A DNA stretch of 64,000 nucleotides from an uncultured Alistipes sp. (GTDB taxonomy: Bacteria > Bacteroidota > Bacteroidia > Bacteroidales > Rikenellaceae): NCBI GenBank assembly GCA_900545315.1, contig UQYM01000012.1:1-64000 (forward strand). Direction: 5' to 3'. The notes below the pieces were generated by a model. The model did no database searches. It saw only the letters and a program-made list of their open reading frames with translations, and was not told where the DNA came from. Positions 7,030-15,697 of this stretch are shown here, piece by piece. Made by a program: the position numbers and the translations under genes. The first letter of the stretch is position 1. Every line of letters starts with the position of its first letter.

Positions 7030-8427
7030 CTATTTGCCGATGCAGAATTTGGAGAAAATCGAGTTTAAAACATCTTGCGAGGTGATTTCTCCGGTGATGG
7101 TTCCCAAGTGGTGCAATACCTCACGGATGTCTTGTGCGAGCAAGTCCCCTGGAAGATTGTTGTCGAGTGACTCTTGAGCTCGTTTAGTTGCTGTCAACGC
7201 AGCTTGTAATGCTTCATGATGGCGTGCATTAGACACAATGACTTGATCTGAATTTAGGGCGCTATCAGCTTCCACGCACTTATATAACACTTGAGTCAGT
7301 GCGGGTAGATTGTCATGTAGCTTTGCTGATATGGCCAGTACGGGAAACCCAAATTGCTGGGCGAGTTGGGTTTTTAATACCTCAATGTGTGTTGCGTCGA
7401 CTTGATCTGCTTTGTTCAGTAAAATAATGGTGTGTTGGTCGCTTTTTGGGGGATAGGTCGTGAGCTGTTGGACAATAGTGTTGAATGGCTCGTGCGCATC
7501 GACCATAAACAGAACCACAGCCGCTTGTTGTAATCTTTGCAGCGTACGCTCGATTCCTAAATGTTCGAGCGGATCGACGGTGTCGCGAATGCCTGCCGTA
7601 TCGATAAAACGGAACGTTACTCCCTGAATATTGATGGTCTCTTCGATCAGATCGCGTGTTGTTCCGGCAATATCGGATACGAGAGCTCGCTCTTCATTCA
7701 GCAGAGCATTCAGCAGCGTCGATTTTCCAACGTTAGGGCTGCCAACGATAGCGACCGGAACGCCATTCTTGAGAATGTTTCCGAGGCGGAAGGAGTTGCT
7801 TAATGTCTCTATTTTTTGTTGAATCTCATTAAGCATGGTTTTCAACCGACTACGGTCAGCAAATTCAACGTCTTCTTCGCTAAAATCCAATTCCAGTTCC
7901 AGTAGCGAGACCAATTCGAGCAGGTGGTTACGAAGATGGGAAAATTCTTCAGAATATCCGCCACGAATTTGACGTGAGGCCAACATCAGGGAGGCTTTGC
8001 TGTCTGAGGCGATGATATCGGCTACCGCCTCGGCCTGTGCGAGGTCCATTTTGCCTGCCAAGAATGCCCGTAGGGTAAACTCCCCACCTTGAGCCATTCG
8101 GGCTCCATTTTGGATGAATAGGCGTAAGATCTCTTGTTGGATGTATGAGGAGCCGTGGCAGGTGATCTCCACCATATCTTCGCCGGTATAGGAGTGAGGT
8201 GCTCGGTATAACGAAAGAATCACGTCATCGATAGTCTCTCCAGCTTCATTACGAATGTAGCCATAGTGAAGCGTAAATCCTTTGGCTTGTTTTAGAGGCG
8301 TACCGGACACGCCGCTAAAAATGCGATCAGCGATGGCAATTGCCTCGGGACCGCTGGTGCGGATTAAGGCGATTGCACCACCTGTGCCGGAAGCAATTGC
8401 CACGATGGTTTCAGAATTCACGGTCAT
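7030..8427 (-). CDS. mnmE: tRNA uridine-5-carboxymethylaminomethyl modification GTPase MnmE
   Basis: A 465-residue protein, normal for MnmE (TrmE/ThdF). With MnmG it makes the cmnm5U34 modification of tRNA wobble uridines in the cytoplasm. The N-terminal folate-binding domain is followed by a helical domain with the inserted G domain: P-loop GSPNVGKSTLL, GTTRD, DTAG and NKAD are visible. The protein ends with the conserved FCIGK, whose Cys is catalytically important. The ATG at 8427 overlaps the mltD stop (ATGA); an upstream in-frame ATG would overlap mltD more and lacks homology-like sequence. It is the last gene of the par operon, and its 3' end borders the mobilizable element; an intact FCIGK shows insertion did not damage it. 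Confidence 0.97.
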   Translation of the reverse strand: MTVNSETIVAIASGTGGAIALIRTSGPEAIAIADRIFSGVSGTPLKQAKGFTLHYGYIRNEAGETIDDVILSLYRAPHSYTGEDMVEITCHGSSYIQQEILRLFIQNGARMAQGGEFTLRAFLAGKMDLAQAEAVADIIASDSKASLMLASRQIRGGYSEEFSHLRNHLLELVSLLELELDFSEEDVEFADRSRLKTMLNEIQQKIETLSNSFRLGNILKNGVPVAIVGSPNVGKSTLLNALLNEERALVSDIAGTTRDLIEETINIQGVTFRFIDTAGIRDTVDPLEHLGIERTLQRLQQAAVVLFMVDAHEPFNTIVQQLTTYPPKSDQHTIILLNKADQVDATHIEVLKTQLAQQFGFPVLAISAKLHDNLPALTQVLYKCVEADSALNSDQVIVSNARHHEALQAALTATKRAQESLDNNLPGDLLAQDIREVLHHLGTITGEITSQDVLNSIFSKFCIGK

Positions 8428-9728
8428 GGTTTGACGATTTGCAAAGTTTGTCCGATCTGTAAACGGTTGGCACTTTTGATGCGATTCCATCGCATCAACT
8501 GAGAAACGGAAACGCCATATTTTGCAGCAATAGCGCCCAAAGTATCCCCCTTACGCACCTTGTACGTGAGAGTTTTGGGAGCTGCCGGTTGGGGTTGCTT
8601 GGTCGAGCCGGCCAAACTCAGGTGGGTATCCAAATAGAGCGTATCTTTTGTATAGATCTCTTGTTCGTACTCCAAAAAATGGGATATTTCACGTTGTGGA
8701 AGCACTAAAGGGTAGGTGCGTGTGGCTGCTGGAACGATATCCTGTTTGTATTGTGGATTCAGATTTTGCAGAAGTTCTAAAGGAATATTGAGAGTAGTAG
8801 CAACTTGTTGCAGATGTAGGTTACGGCTAATGGTAACCGTATCGGTTGCAATGGGTAGAGTGGGGGGATAGGGTTTGACGTGATGGTCTTTGTAGTAGTG
8901 ATAGGCATAGGTCAACCCTACAAATGCCGGAATATAATCTCGGGTGGCTTTAGGCAGGTAGGGATAGATGTCCCAATAGGTGGTTGCATGGCCCCCGGCC
9001 CGTTTCAGTGCCTTGTTGACATTGCCCGGCCCAAAATTATAGGAGGCGAGAGCCAAGGTCCAGTCGCCATAGATATCGTATAAGTCTTTGAGGTAGGCGC
9101 AGGCGGCGCGTGTAGAGGCAACCGGGTCGCGCCGTTCATCGACCATCGAGGAGATTTCCAGTCCATAATGGCGACCAGTGGTCAACATGAATTGCCACAA
9201 TCCGACGGCTCCGGCTGGAGAGGTGACGGTCGGTTGCAGGGCTGATTCGACAACAGCCATGAATTTTAATTCGAGAGGCAGCCCAGCCTTCTCCAGTTCG
9301 CGTTCGATGATCGGAAAATAGTAGAGTGATTGGCCAATCATCCGTTTTGTGATCGCTTGCCGAGAGGTGACATAGGCGACAATATATTTGCGGACGATGG
9401 AGTTGAAGGGAAGGTGGACCGGCGAGACAATGCTGCGCAGCCGCTCTTGATATTGTGCGTCGGTATAAGGGGTGACTGCCTCGATGTAGTATTTTGTGGT
9501 GTCGAGATTGATGTAGAGGCTGGCGTAGTTATCGAATGCACCGAAACGGTTGCTTTCCCGCCATGAGGCGATGATTGAATCATAGCTTTCACAGCTGTGT
9601 GCAATGTACAATCGTTCATCGGCAGGGATGGAATCCGCTTTAGGGGTGAGAGTAGAAGTCTCACCTCGGGCAGATGCTGTCATGGCAAGCAGGGCCACGG
9701 AGAGTATAGTATAGGCTATCCCTTTCAT
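8424..9728 (-). CDS. mltD: membrane-bound lytic murein transglycosylase with LysM domain (MltD-like)
   Basis: A 434-residue secreted cell-wall enzyme that cleaves peptidoglycan glycan strands to 1,6-anhydro products. An N-terminal signal peptide (about 1-22, ending TASARG) leads to an SLT catalytic domain; FMAVVESALQPTVTSP carries the catalytic Glu in the ES motif, followed by GAVGLWQFM and ALASYNFGPGNV, all diagnostic of GH23 transglycosylases. The C-terminus has a LysM domain (YKVRKGDTLGAIAAKYGVSV). The signal peptide has no clear lipobox. It lies between DUF5683 and mnmE in the par operon; this order is widely conserved in Bacteroidota. The stop overlaps the mnmE start. Confidence 0.93.
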   Translation of the reverse strand: MKGIAYTILSVALLAMTASARGETSTLTPKADSIPADERLYIAHSCESYDSIIASWRESNRFGAFDNYASLYINLDTTKYYIEAVTPYTDAQYQERLRSIVSPVHLPFNSIVRKYIVAYVTSRQAITKRMIGQSLYYFPIIERELEKAGLPLELKFMAVVESALQPTVTSPAGAVGLWQFMLTTGRHYGLEISSMVDERRDPVASTRAACAYLKDLYDIYGDWTLALASYNFGPGNVNKALKRAGGHATTYWDIYPYLPKATRDYIPAFVGLTYAYHYYKDHHVKPYPPTLPIATDTVTISRNLHLQQVATTLNIPLELLQNLNPQYKQDIVPAATRTYPLVLPQREISHFLEYEQEIYTKDTLYLDTHLSLAGSTKQPQPAAPKTLTYKVRKGDTLGAIAAKYGVSVSQLMRWNRIKSANRLQIGQTLQIVKP

Positions 9729-9752
9729 CTCTGTAAGGTTCTATATTTTGGG

Positions 9753-11453
9753 TTAGAAGGTTACTTTCAGAGACATGCCGACGCCACAATAGCCGTTGCG
9801 TGAGGCATAATTTTGAAAGACGGCCGGTTCGAGACGGACCGAGAGATCATCGCTGATATCGTAGTCTTTCAGGTGAGCGTCCACGTGTGCATCGACAATA
9901 TTGAGCAGGTACAACGCTCCGGTCAAAATGATGCAGAGGTCACGATTACGGCGGAAATTATCTTTCATATTTTTCAGATAATCCGCCGAATATCGGCCTT
10001 CGAATTCGTCGGGTTGGCCGTTGACCACTTGATTGTAAGCGGTGCGGTATCGTTTGTAACCGCGCGCATTCCAGTCAATGACATAACCCATCGTAGCGAA
10101 GGCTCCTACCACGATAGGGACCTTCCAATAACTTTTATTGTAGAGCTGTCCGGCACCGGGGCAAATGGTCGAAAGGGTGGTTGCCTTTTTGACACTGTTT
10201 TCGGGGCCGTTGTAGTTGAGCACACCATCCCCCAGGAAATAGAGGTAGGAGGCAACAGCTCCCACGAAAAAGAGGGTTCGGGCGGTGTTGTAGCGGATCA
10301 TTTTGCATTGGGCAGGGTCGAGCTCCTCTTGGGTAGCTTGACGATCGACCAGTGCGTTATACTCATTTTTGGCAGCTTTGTATTTATTGTTCTGATAGAA
10401 GCCCATTGCCGTCAAGCCACCGGTTACTCCGTACAAGATCGGAATTTTCCACGCCTGTTTGTTGTATAATTGTGAAAATCCGGGAGCGACCAGCGAAATG
10501 GCCGTCATACGGGACAAGGGGATTGTATCACGGAATATGGCGCTGTACCGTACGCTGGAGGTATCCTTTTCGTGGCGTTTTTTTAACTTGGAAGAGTCTG
10601 CCTTTTCGGTTAAGGCAACCTCCTCGCTCAGAGGTTCTAATGTGGGCTGATTCAGCGTGTCGATCTCCGTATCTTTGCTCAAAATCTGTTCGGCCGTTGT
10701 TGGGGTCAGCCTCTTCAATACCCCGCCTTCAACCTGAAACTGCTTATGAGGCGTAGCAGAGGGGAAACCCTTTGTTGCCTGTGTGGCCGTTTGGCTTGTT
10801 GGTTGTGCCGCTTTTTTTAGGGCTTTCGTTTTGGCGCGTTTCCCCTTCTTTGTTAACGTACTGTCCGTCGGGACGATATTCATCTGAGCTGAAGCTTTAG
10901 ATGAAGAGACCGTTTGAAGTTTACCACTTGTAGTCTCTGCCGATTGTGTCGAAGATTCCGTTTCAGTGGCGGAACCTGTTTTTTCGGCTGCAGTGGTCTT
11001 CTGTTCAGCAGCTGGTGGGGGAGTTGTCGTATCCTTTGAGTCGTTAGATTGGGTAGTGTCGGTGCGGCTCTGTCCGAACGGTGAAGTCTTTTGCTGTGAA
11101 CTTGTATCCGATGCACTCGGCGTTAACGTTGAAGCCGAAGAGGCTTCCGATTGTTTTGTGCCTGTTGCGGCGGTGGGTGGGGTAGCTGTCGGAGTAGCTT
11201 CCACAGCAGCCTTTGAGGATGACTCCCGTGATGTAGATTGTTCAGACGCTTTGGATGTGTTCGAACTGGTTGATTGTGGTGAACCGGCTCCAGTGGAATT
11301 TTGAGATACCGATGCGGAGGGTTGTTGTATGGTTGCGGACAGGAAAGTGTGATCGGCAGGGGACATAACGGTATGTGCCGATACGGCAAAAACACTCCCC
11401 ATCAGCAGGATGGAGACAAGAATCGTGCGGAAGTATGGGCGCGAAAAGGTCAT
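9753..11453 (-). CDS. DUF5683 protein with long Ser/Thr-rich N-terminal extension
   Basis: A 566-residue protein. A signal peptide (about 1-26) is followed by about 200 residues of Ser/Thr/Ala/Gln low-complexity sequence, a basic stretch (KKGKRAKTKALKK) and a DUF5683 region at about 300-520. That region has two related hydrophobic units, VAPGFSQLYNKQAWKIPILY and ICPGAGQLYNKSYWKVPIVV, each of the P-G-x-x-Q-x-Y-N-K pattern, plus further membrane helices. DUF5683 has no assigned function; it is regularly found between parB and a LysM transglycosylase in Bacteroidota. The extension is much longer than the usual members of about 200 residues and likely lies outside the cytoplasmic membrane. Confidence 0.85.
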   Translation of the reverse strand: MTFSRPYFRTILVSILLMGSVFAVSAHTVMSPADHTFLSATIQQPSASVSQNSTGAGSPQSTSSNTSKASEQSTSRESSSKAAVEATPTATPPTAATGTKQSEASSASTLTPSASDTSSQQKTSPFGQSRTDTTQSNDSKDTTTPPPAAEQKTTAAEKTGSATETESSTQSAETTSGKLQTVSSSKASAQMNIVPTDSTLTKKGKRAKTKALKKAAQPTSQTATQATKGFPSATPHKQFQVEGGVLKRLTPTTAEQILSKDTEIDTLNQPTLEPLSEEVALTEKADSSKLKKRHEKDTSSVRYSAIFRDTIPLSRMTAISLVAPGFSQLYNKQAWKIPILYGVTGGLTAMGFYQNNKYKAAKNEYNALVDRQATQEELDPAQCKMIRYNTARTLFFVGAVASYLYFLGDGVLNYNGPENSVKKATTLSTICPGAGQLYNKSYWKVPIVVGAFATMGYVIDWNARGYKRYRTAYNQVVNGQPDEFEGRYSADYLKNMKDNFRRNRDLCIILTGALYLLNIVDAHVDAHLKDYDISDDLSVRLEPAVFQNYASRNGYCGVGMSLKVTF

Positions 11454-11456
11454 TGG

Positions 11457-12329
11457 CTATTTGACGGCTTGTTCGAATTTGCGGACAAATGTACGGACAT
11501 CCTCGTCGGAATCGAAACCGATAACGATTTTTCCGCCGCCTTTGTTGTTCTTTTTGATACTAATCTCTTGCGAAAAGAGTTTTTCGAGCAGTTCGACCAA
11601 CTGGGCATACTCTTCGGGATACTCCTCCTCCTCTTTGGCGGGGCGGGGTGTGTGAAGCTTTTTGACCATCTCTTCGACCTGACGAACCGACAATCCTTTT
11701 TTGATGATTTTACTCAAAATTGCCAGTTGCTCTTCGGGGGACTCTACGGTGATCAATGCCCGAGCGTGTCCCATGGAGATCAGCCCTTCACGGATGGCCA
11801 ATTGTACCTTATCCGGAAGTTTAAGTAATCGCATATAGTTGGCTACTGTCGAGCGGTTTTTGCCGATTCGTTCACCGAGTGATTCCTGCTTGAGGTCACA
11901 CTCATCTACAAGACGTTGCAGGCTGAGTGCCACCTCGATGGCATTGAGGTCTTGACGTTGAATGTTTTCGACGATAGCCATCTCCAAAACGTGTTGGTCA
12001 TCGGCTTCGCGGATATAGACAGGCACGGTATCCAGTCCGGCCAATTGTGAAGCACGCCAGCGCCGTTCACCGCTGATGATGGTATATTTGCCGTCGGCCT
12101 CTTTTTTGACAGTCAGTGGTTGAATTACCCCCAGTGTGCGGATTGATTCGGCCAGTTCATTGAGGGCCTGTTCGTCGAAATGGGTACGAGGTTGTTTCGG
12201 ATTGGGAACGACCGAGGCGATAGGCACCTCTTCAAAGGCGTGGCTGCTCTTTTTGTTTGGCAACTCTTTGCCTTCGATTTCGAAAATGGCGCCCAAACCG
12301 CGCCCAAGGCCTTTGCTTTTCGGGTTCAT
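11457..12329 (-). CDS. parB: chromosome partitioning protein ParB
   Basis: A 290-residue ParB/Spo0J CTPase-type segregation protein that binds parS and spreads. The N-terminus KGLGRGLGAIF is the ParA-interacting motif. The catalytic/arginine patch ISGERRWRAS (GERRxRA) and ENIQRQDLNAIE are clear, followed by the HTH (QESLGERIGKNRSTVANYMR) and a C-terminal dimerisation domain. It follows parA by six bases and precedes DUF5683 by three, so the three are one operon. Length and motifs are normal for chromosomal ParB. Confidence 0.97.
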   Translation of the reverse strand: MNPKSKGLGRGLGAIFEIEGKELPNKKSSHAFEEVPIASVVPNPKQPRTHFDEQALNELAESIRTLGVIQPLTVKKEADGKYTIISGERRWRASQLAGLDTVPVYIREADDQHVLEMAIVENIQRQDLNAIEVALSLQRLVDECDLKQESLGERIGKNRSTVANYMRLLKLPDKVQLAIREGLISMGHARALITVESPEEQLAILSKIIKKGLSVRQVEEMVKKLHTPRPAKEEEEYPEEYAQLVELLEKLFSQEISIKKNNKGGGKIVIGFDSDEDVRTFVRKFEQAVK

Positions 12330-12335
12330 GGTATA

Positions 12336-13106
12336 TTATGCCGTTTTTTTGTTTCTCTTGATAAACTCTTTGGCCAAATTGAGGTAATTGACGCTGCCGG
12401 TCGACGATGCGTCGTAGAGCAGAGCCGGTTTACCGTAGCTGGGGGCTTCACTCAAACGCGTATTGCGCTGGATGATGGTTTTAAAGGCCAGATCTCCGAA
12501 ATGTTCTCTCACCTCGGTGGCCACCTGGTTGGCTAAGCGCAACCGGGAATCATACATGGTCAGCAGGAAGCCTTCGATCTCCAGTTCGGGATTGAGTTTG
12601 GATTTGGTCATTTTGATTGTGTTGAGCAGTTTGCCCAAACCCTCCAGCGCAAAATATTCACATTGTACGGGAATCAGCACGCTGTCGGCTGCCACCAGCG
12701 CATTGAGCGTCACCAAGCCCAGCGATGGGGAGCAGTCAATGAGAATAAAATCGTAGTTGGCTTTGAGTGGTTCGAGGATGGTTCTCATTCTCTTTTGGCC
12801 GTCTTCGATTTCGAGCAGTTCGGTTTCGGCCCCGACCAGGTTGATACTGGAGGGGAGAATATCGAGCTTTTTGATATCGGGGCATTTTTGAATCACGCCG
12901 GTAGCTGTAGCCTCACCGGTGATGCAATCGTAGATGTTGGCCTGATTGATATCCAGTCCCAATCCGGAGGTTGCATTGGCTTGCGGATCGGCATCGACCA
13001 ACAGCACTTTTTTACCGATAACAGCCAGGCTGGCAGCCAGATTGATTGCGGTAGTCGTTTTGCCTACACCGCCTTTCTGATTGGCCAGCGCCACAATTTT
13101 ACCCAT
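12336..13106 (-). CDS. parA: chromosome partitioning ATPase ParA (Soj)
   Basis: A 256-residue ParA-type ATPase that drives segregation of ParB-parS complexes on the nucleoid. The deviant Walker A KGGVGKTTTAINLAASLA is at residues 10-27, Walker A' is VLLVDADPQANATS and Walker B is FILIDCSPSLGLVTLNAL. The size is that of chromosomal Soj proteins without the plasmid-type N-terminal HTH. It is the first gene of the parA-parB-DUF5683-mltD-mnmE operon; the promoter should lie in the 620-base gap upstream. Confidence 0.97.
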   Translation of the reverse strand: MGKIVALANQKGGVGKTTTAINLAASLAVIGKKVLLVDADPQANATSGLGLDINQANIYDCITGEATATGVIQKCPDIKKLDILPSSINLVGAETELLEIEDGQKRMRTILEPLKANYDFILIDCSPSLGLVTLNALVAADSVLIPVQCEYFALEGLGKLLNTIKMTKSKLNPELEIEGFLLTMYDSRLRLANQVATEVREHFGDLAFKTIIQRNTRLSEAPSYGKPALLYDASSTGSVNYLNLAKEFIKRNKKTA

Positions 13107-13727
13107 ACTTATACAATTGAATAATTATGCAATATTAATTAAAATTCTCGAGATTTTAGAGTGCGATGGGCTGAAAGGGGAATGAAATCTCTGTATTTTT
13201 ATAGGTTCAGTGTCTGTAGATCAACGGAGTGTCGCTTTGGATAAGTCCAGTCGTCCCGCAGCAGGATACGGTCTGCACGAATAAAAAGTTAAGAAGGTAG
13301 TCCTTTATTCACCTATTGGTCGATGTTATGTTCATTTAGGATTGCCTTTTGCATGTACAAGATGTGTAATGTTCTACGTGAAAAATGTTTCGATAGATTG
13401 CAACGATCTGTCGATCAGGCATGTTTGCGAATAATATTTTAGGACGATTTGATTGTCAGGGGGGCAATCTATGCAGCCTGAACGCTTCAGAAAACGTCGC
13501 TCCCAGTAGCTGGCTTGTTGAAGTTGCAACTTATTGTTACTTTCGTCAAAGCAACAGACTGTTTTTGATGCGTCTTCAGCTTTTGCGCCTGCTCAGGTGA
13601 GGCAATAGAGATGGAGGCTTGGGACGACGGTGATGTTGGTGTGGCGCATGCCCATAGACGAAAGGCGCTCCTAATGGACAGATGTTGCGTATCTCTTGTT
13701 TGTTGTTGTATAGAAACCCATCATTAA
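13107..13727. other. 621-bp divergent intergenic region between parA and the GH78-like gene
   Basis: No gene, tRNA or clear hairpin is supported here. It must hold the promoter of the par operon and of the plus-strand hydrolase. The only distinctive word is a parS-like 16-mer at 13370-13385. Confidence 0.6.
13370..13385. promoter_or_regulatory. possible degenerate parS site
   Basis: TGTTCTACGTGAAAAA agrees with the general bacterial parS TGTTTCACGTGAAACA at 13 of 16 positions. It is 264 bases upstream of parA, a usual place for parS. The central CACGTG is TACGTG, so binding is uncertain. Confidence 0.3.
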
Positions 13728-15476
13728 ATGAAAATTGTTTTTACCGCATTGGCATTGTTGTTGGCTCTGCCTTTGTCCGCTCAACTCCCTCCGGTCTTTC
13801 CGAAGCAGATGTCCGACACCTTGGAGCATGACACGCGGATCCGTACCTATTTGCCTCCTGTTCGGATTGTTTGGACACAAAATAGCGAGCTTGTGCAGAC
13901 TCCCGAAGTGCTGTTGGCCAAGGGTAAAGGCCAGATGATTAACGCCCCCTATCCGCATTGTATTTTGACCAATAAGGAGGGGAAACGCCCTTCGATTCTT
14001 TTGGATTTTGGTCGAGAGATCCATGGAGGCGTACAGATTGTCGTCGGCGATATTTCGAACCGCAAACCGGTGCAGTTCCGGGTGCGTTTGGGAGAGTCGG
14101 TCAGTGAGGCGATGAGTGACATATCGGTTGAGAGCGGTGCCACCAATGACCATGCAATGCGTGACTTTACGTTTAGCGCCCCCTGGTACGGAGTGAGTGA
14201 GGTTGGGAATTCCGGCTTCCGTTTTGTAAGGCTGGATCTGTTGACGGAGGATGTGGTGGTGAACCTGCAGGAGGTACGGGCAATTTTTGTGTACAGGGAT
14301 CTGCCCTATTTAGGATCCTTCCATTCGAGCAATCCCCGCCTCGATAGTATTTGGATGACCGGCGCCTATACGGTGCATCTCAATATGCAGAATTATTTGT
14401 GGGATGGCATCAAACGGGATCGCCTGGTCTGGATGGGGGATGCCCACCCGGAGTTGCGAACCATCTTAGCCGTTTTTGGCGATAATGAGGTTTTGCGCAA
14501 GACCTTTGACCAGGCACGCGATCAGACCCCCTTGCCAGGTTGGATGAATGGGAAGTGTTCCTATTCGCTTTGGTGGATTTTGATCCAACGTGATTATTAT
14601 AATTATACGGGAAATCGCGCCTATTTGGCAGAGCAACAACCCTATTTAGAGGGACTTCTCTCGCAGGTTATAGCGTCCGTTGACGAGCAAGGCCGTGAAC
14701 AATTGCGCACTGGAGGCCGATTCTTGGATTGGCCTACCAGCCAAAACGAACCAGCGATTAATGCGGGACTGCAGGCTTTGGTGATCATGTCTCTTGAGGC
14801 CGGTGAACAGCTTGAGCAGGTATTGAAAAACGACTCTTTGTCATCGCTTTGTCGTACTACGGTTGAACGGATGCGTCAGGCAATTCCAGATTACAAACAG
14901 TCCAAACAATCTGCTGCGTTGGCCGCTTTGGCCGGATTGGCCGCACCCGAACAATGTAATGAGATTTTAAGTGAAGGTGGGGTAGAGCGGTATTCGACCT
15001 TTTATGGCTATTACATGTTGCAAGCCAAAGCGATGGCAGGTGATTACGCCGGAGCAATGGACGATATCTGTCGTTACTGGGGTGGTATGCTCGATTTGGG
15101 AGCAACCACTTTTTGGGAGGATTTCGATATCGCTTGGTTAAAGAATGCGGCCCGTATCGATGAGTTGGTTCCTGCGGGGAAGGTGGATGTACATCGCACC
15201 TATGGCGATTACTGTTACAAAGGGTTACGTCACAGCTTCTGCCACGGATGGGCTTCGGGGCCCACGGCCTGGTTGACGGAACATGTGCTGGGGGTAACTA
15301 TTGTTGAGCCCGGTTGTCGGGTGATTCGTATTGATCCGCATTTGGGAGATTTGAAATGGGTAGAGGGTTCTGTCCCGACACCTTATGGGGTGGTCAAAAT
15401 TCGTCACGAACGTCGAAAGGATGGAATGATCAAATCTCAAATAGATGCACCTAAAAAGGTAAAAATTATTCGGTAG
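13728..15476 (+). CDS. GH78-like alpha-L-rhamnosidase, secreted
   Basis: A 582-residue protein with a signal peptide (about 1-18, cleaved near LSAQ). The architecture fits GH78: an N-terminal beta-sandwich with LLDFGREIHGGVQI, then an (alpha/alpha)6 barrel with the substrate motif DGIKRDRLVWMGDAHPE (acid/base region), GATTFWEDFD (the catalytic Glu of the W-E pair) and the His-containing CHGWASGPTAWL, then a C-terminal beta domain (GVTIVEPGCRVIRIDP). It likely trims L-rhamnose or a related sugar from plant or host glycans in the periplasm. It stands alone without susC/susD. Substrate specificity cannot be read from sequence. A terminator follows at 15508. Confidence 0.85.
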   Translation: MKIVFTALALLLALPLSAQLPPVFPKQMSDTLEHDTRIRTYLPPVRIVWTQNSELVQTPEVLLAKGKGQMINAPYPHCILTNKEGKRPSILLDFGREIHGGVQIVVGDISNRKPVQFRVRLGESVSEAMSDISVESGATNDHAMRDFTFSAPWYGVSEVGNSGFRFVRLDLLTEDVVVNLQEVRAIFVYRDLPYLGSFHSSNPRLDSIWMTGAYTVHLNMQNYLWDGIKRDRLVWMGDAHPELRTILAVFGDNEVLRKTFDQARDQTPLPGWMNGKCSYSLWWILIQRDYYNYTGNRAYLAEQQPYLEGLLSQVIASVDEQGREQLRTGGRFLDWPTSQNEPAINAGLQALVIMSLEAGEQLEQVLKNDSLSSLCRTTVERMRQAIPDYKQSKQSAALAALAGLAAPEQCNEILSEGGVERYSTFYGYYMLQAKAMAGDYAGAMDDICRYWGGMLDLGATTFWEDFDIAWLKNAARIDELVPAGKVDVHRTYGDYCYKGLRHSFCHGWASGPTAWLTEHVLGVTIVEPGCRVIRIDPHLGDLKWVEGSVPTPYGVVKIRHERRKDGMIKSQIDAPKKVKIIR

Positions 15477-15507
15477 GTGTAAGAAAAATTTGTTAAACAT
15501 GCTATAC

Positions 15508-15541
15508 AAGAGGGCAGATTCATCCATCTGTCCTCTTTGTT
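15508..15541 (+). terminator. rho-independent terminator after the GH78-like gene
   Basis: AAGAGGGCAGAT pairs with ATCTGTCCTCTT (one G-T pair) around a six-base loop and runs into T-rich sequence. It separates the hydrolase from the thioredoxin-fold cluster. Confidence 0.75.
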
Positions 15542-15697
15542 ATCCTGTTATTATTGATCGGGCACCATGGTCCTCATTTTATGGCGTGAGATCGCTCTGT
15601 TGCGTTTATTTTATACAGAAAAATATCTATATTTATTAGCTTATAAATCTGTCAGGTATATAACCGGGATGTGCGTCTGAACTAAAAAATGATTGTT

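Noticed and set aside
9813..10469. Plus-strand open frame of about 218 codons opposite the DUF5683 gene
   Set aside because: Antisense shadow; the minus-strand product has a signal peptide and DUF5683 repeats.
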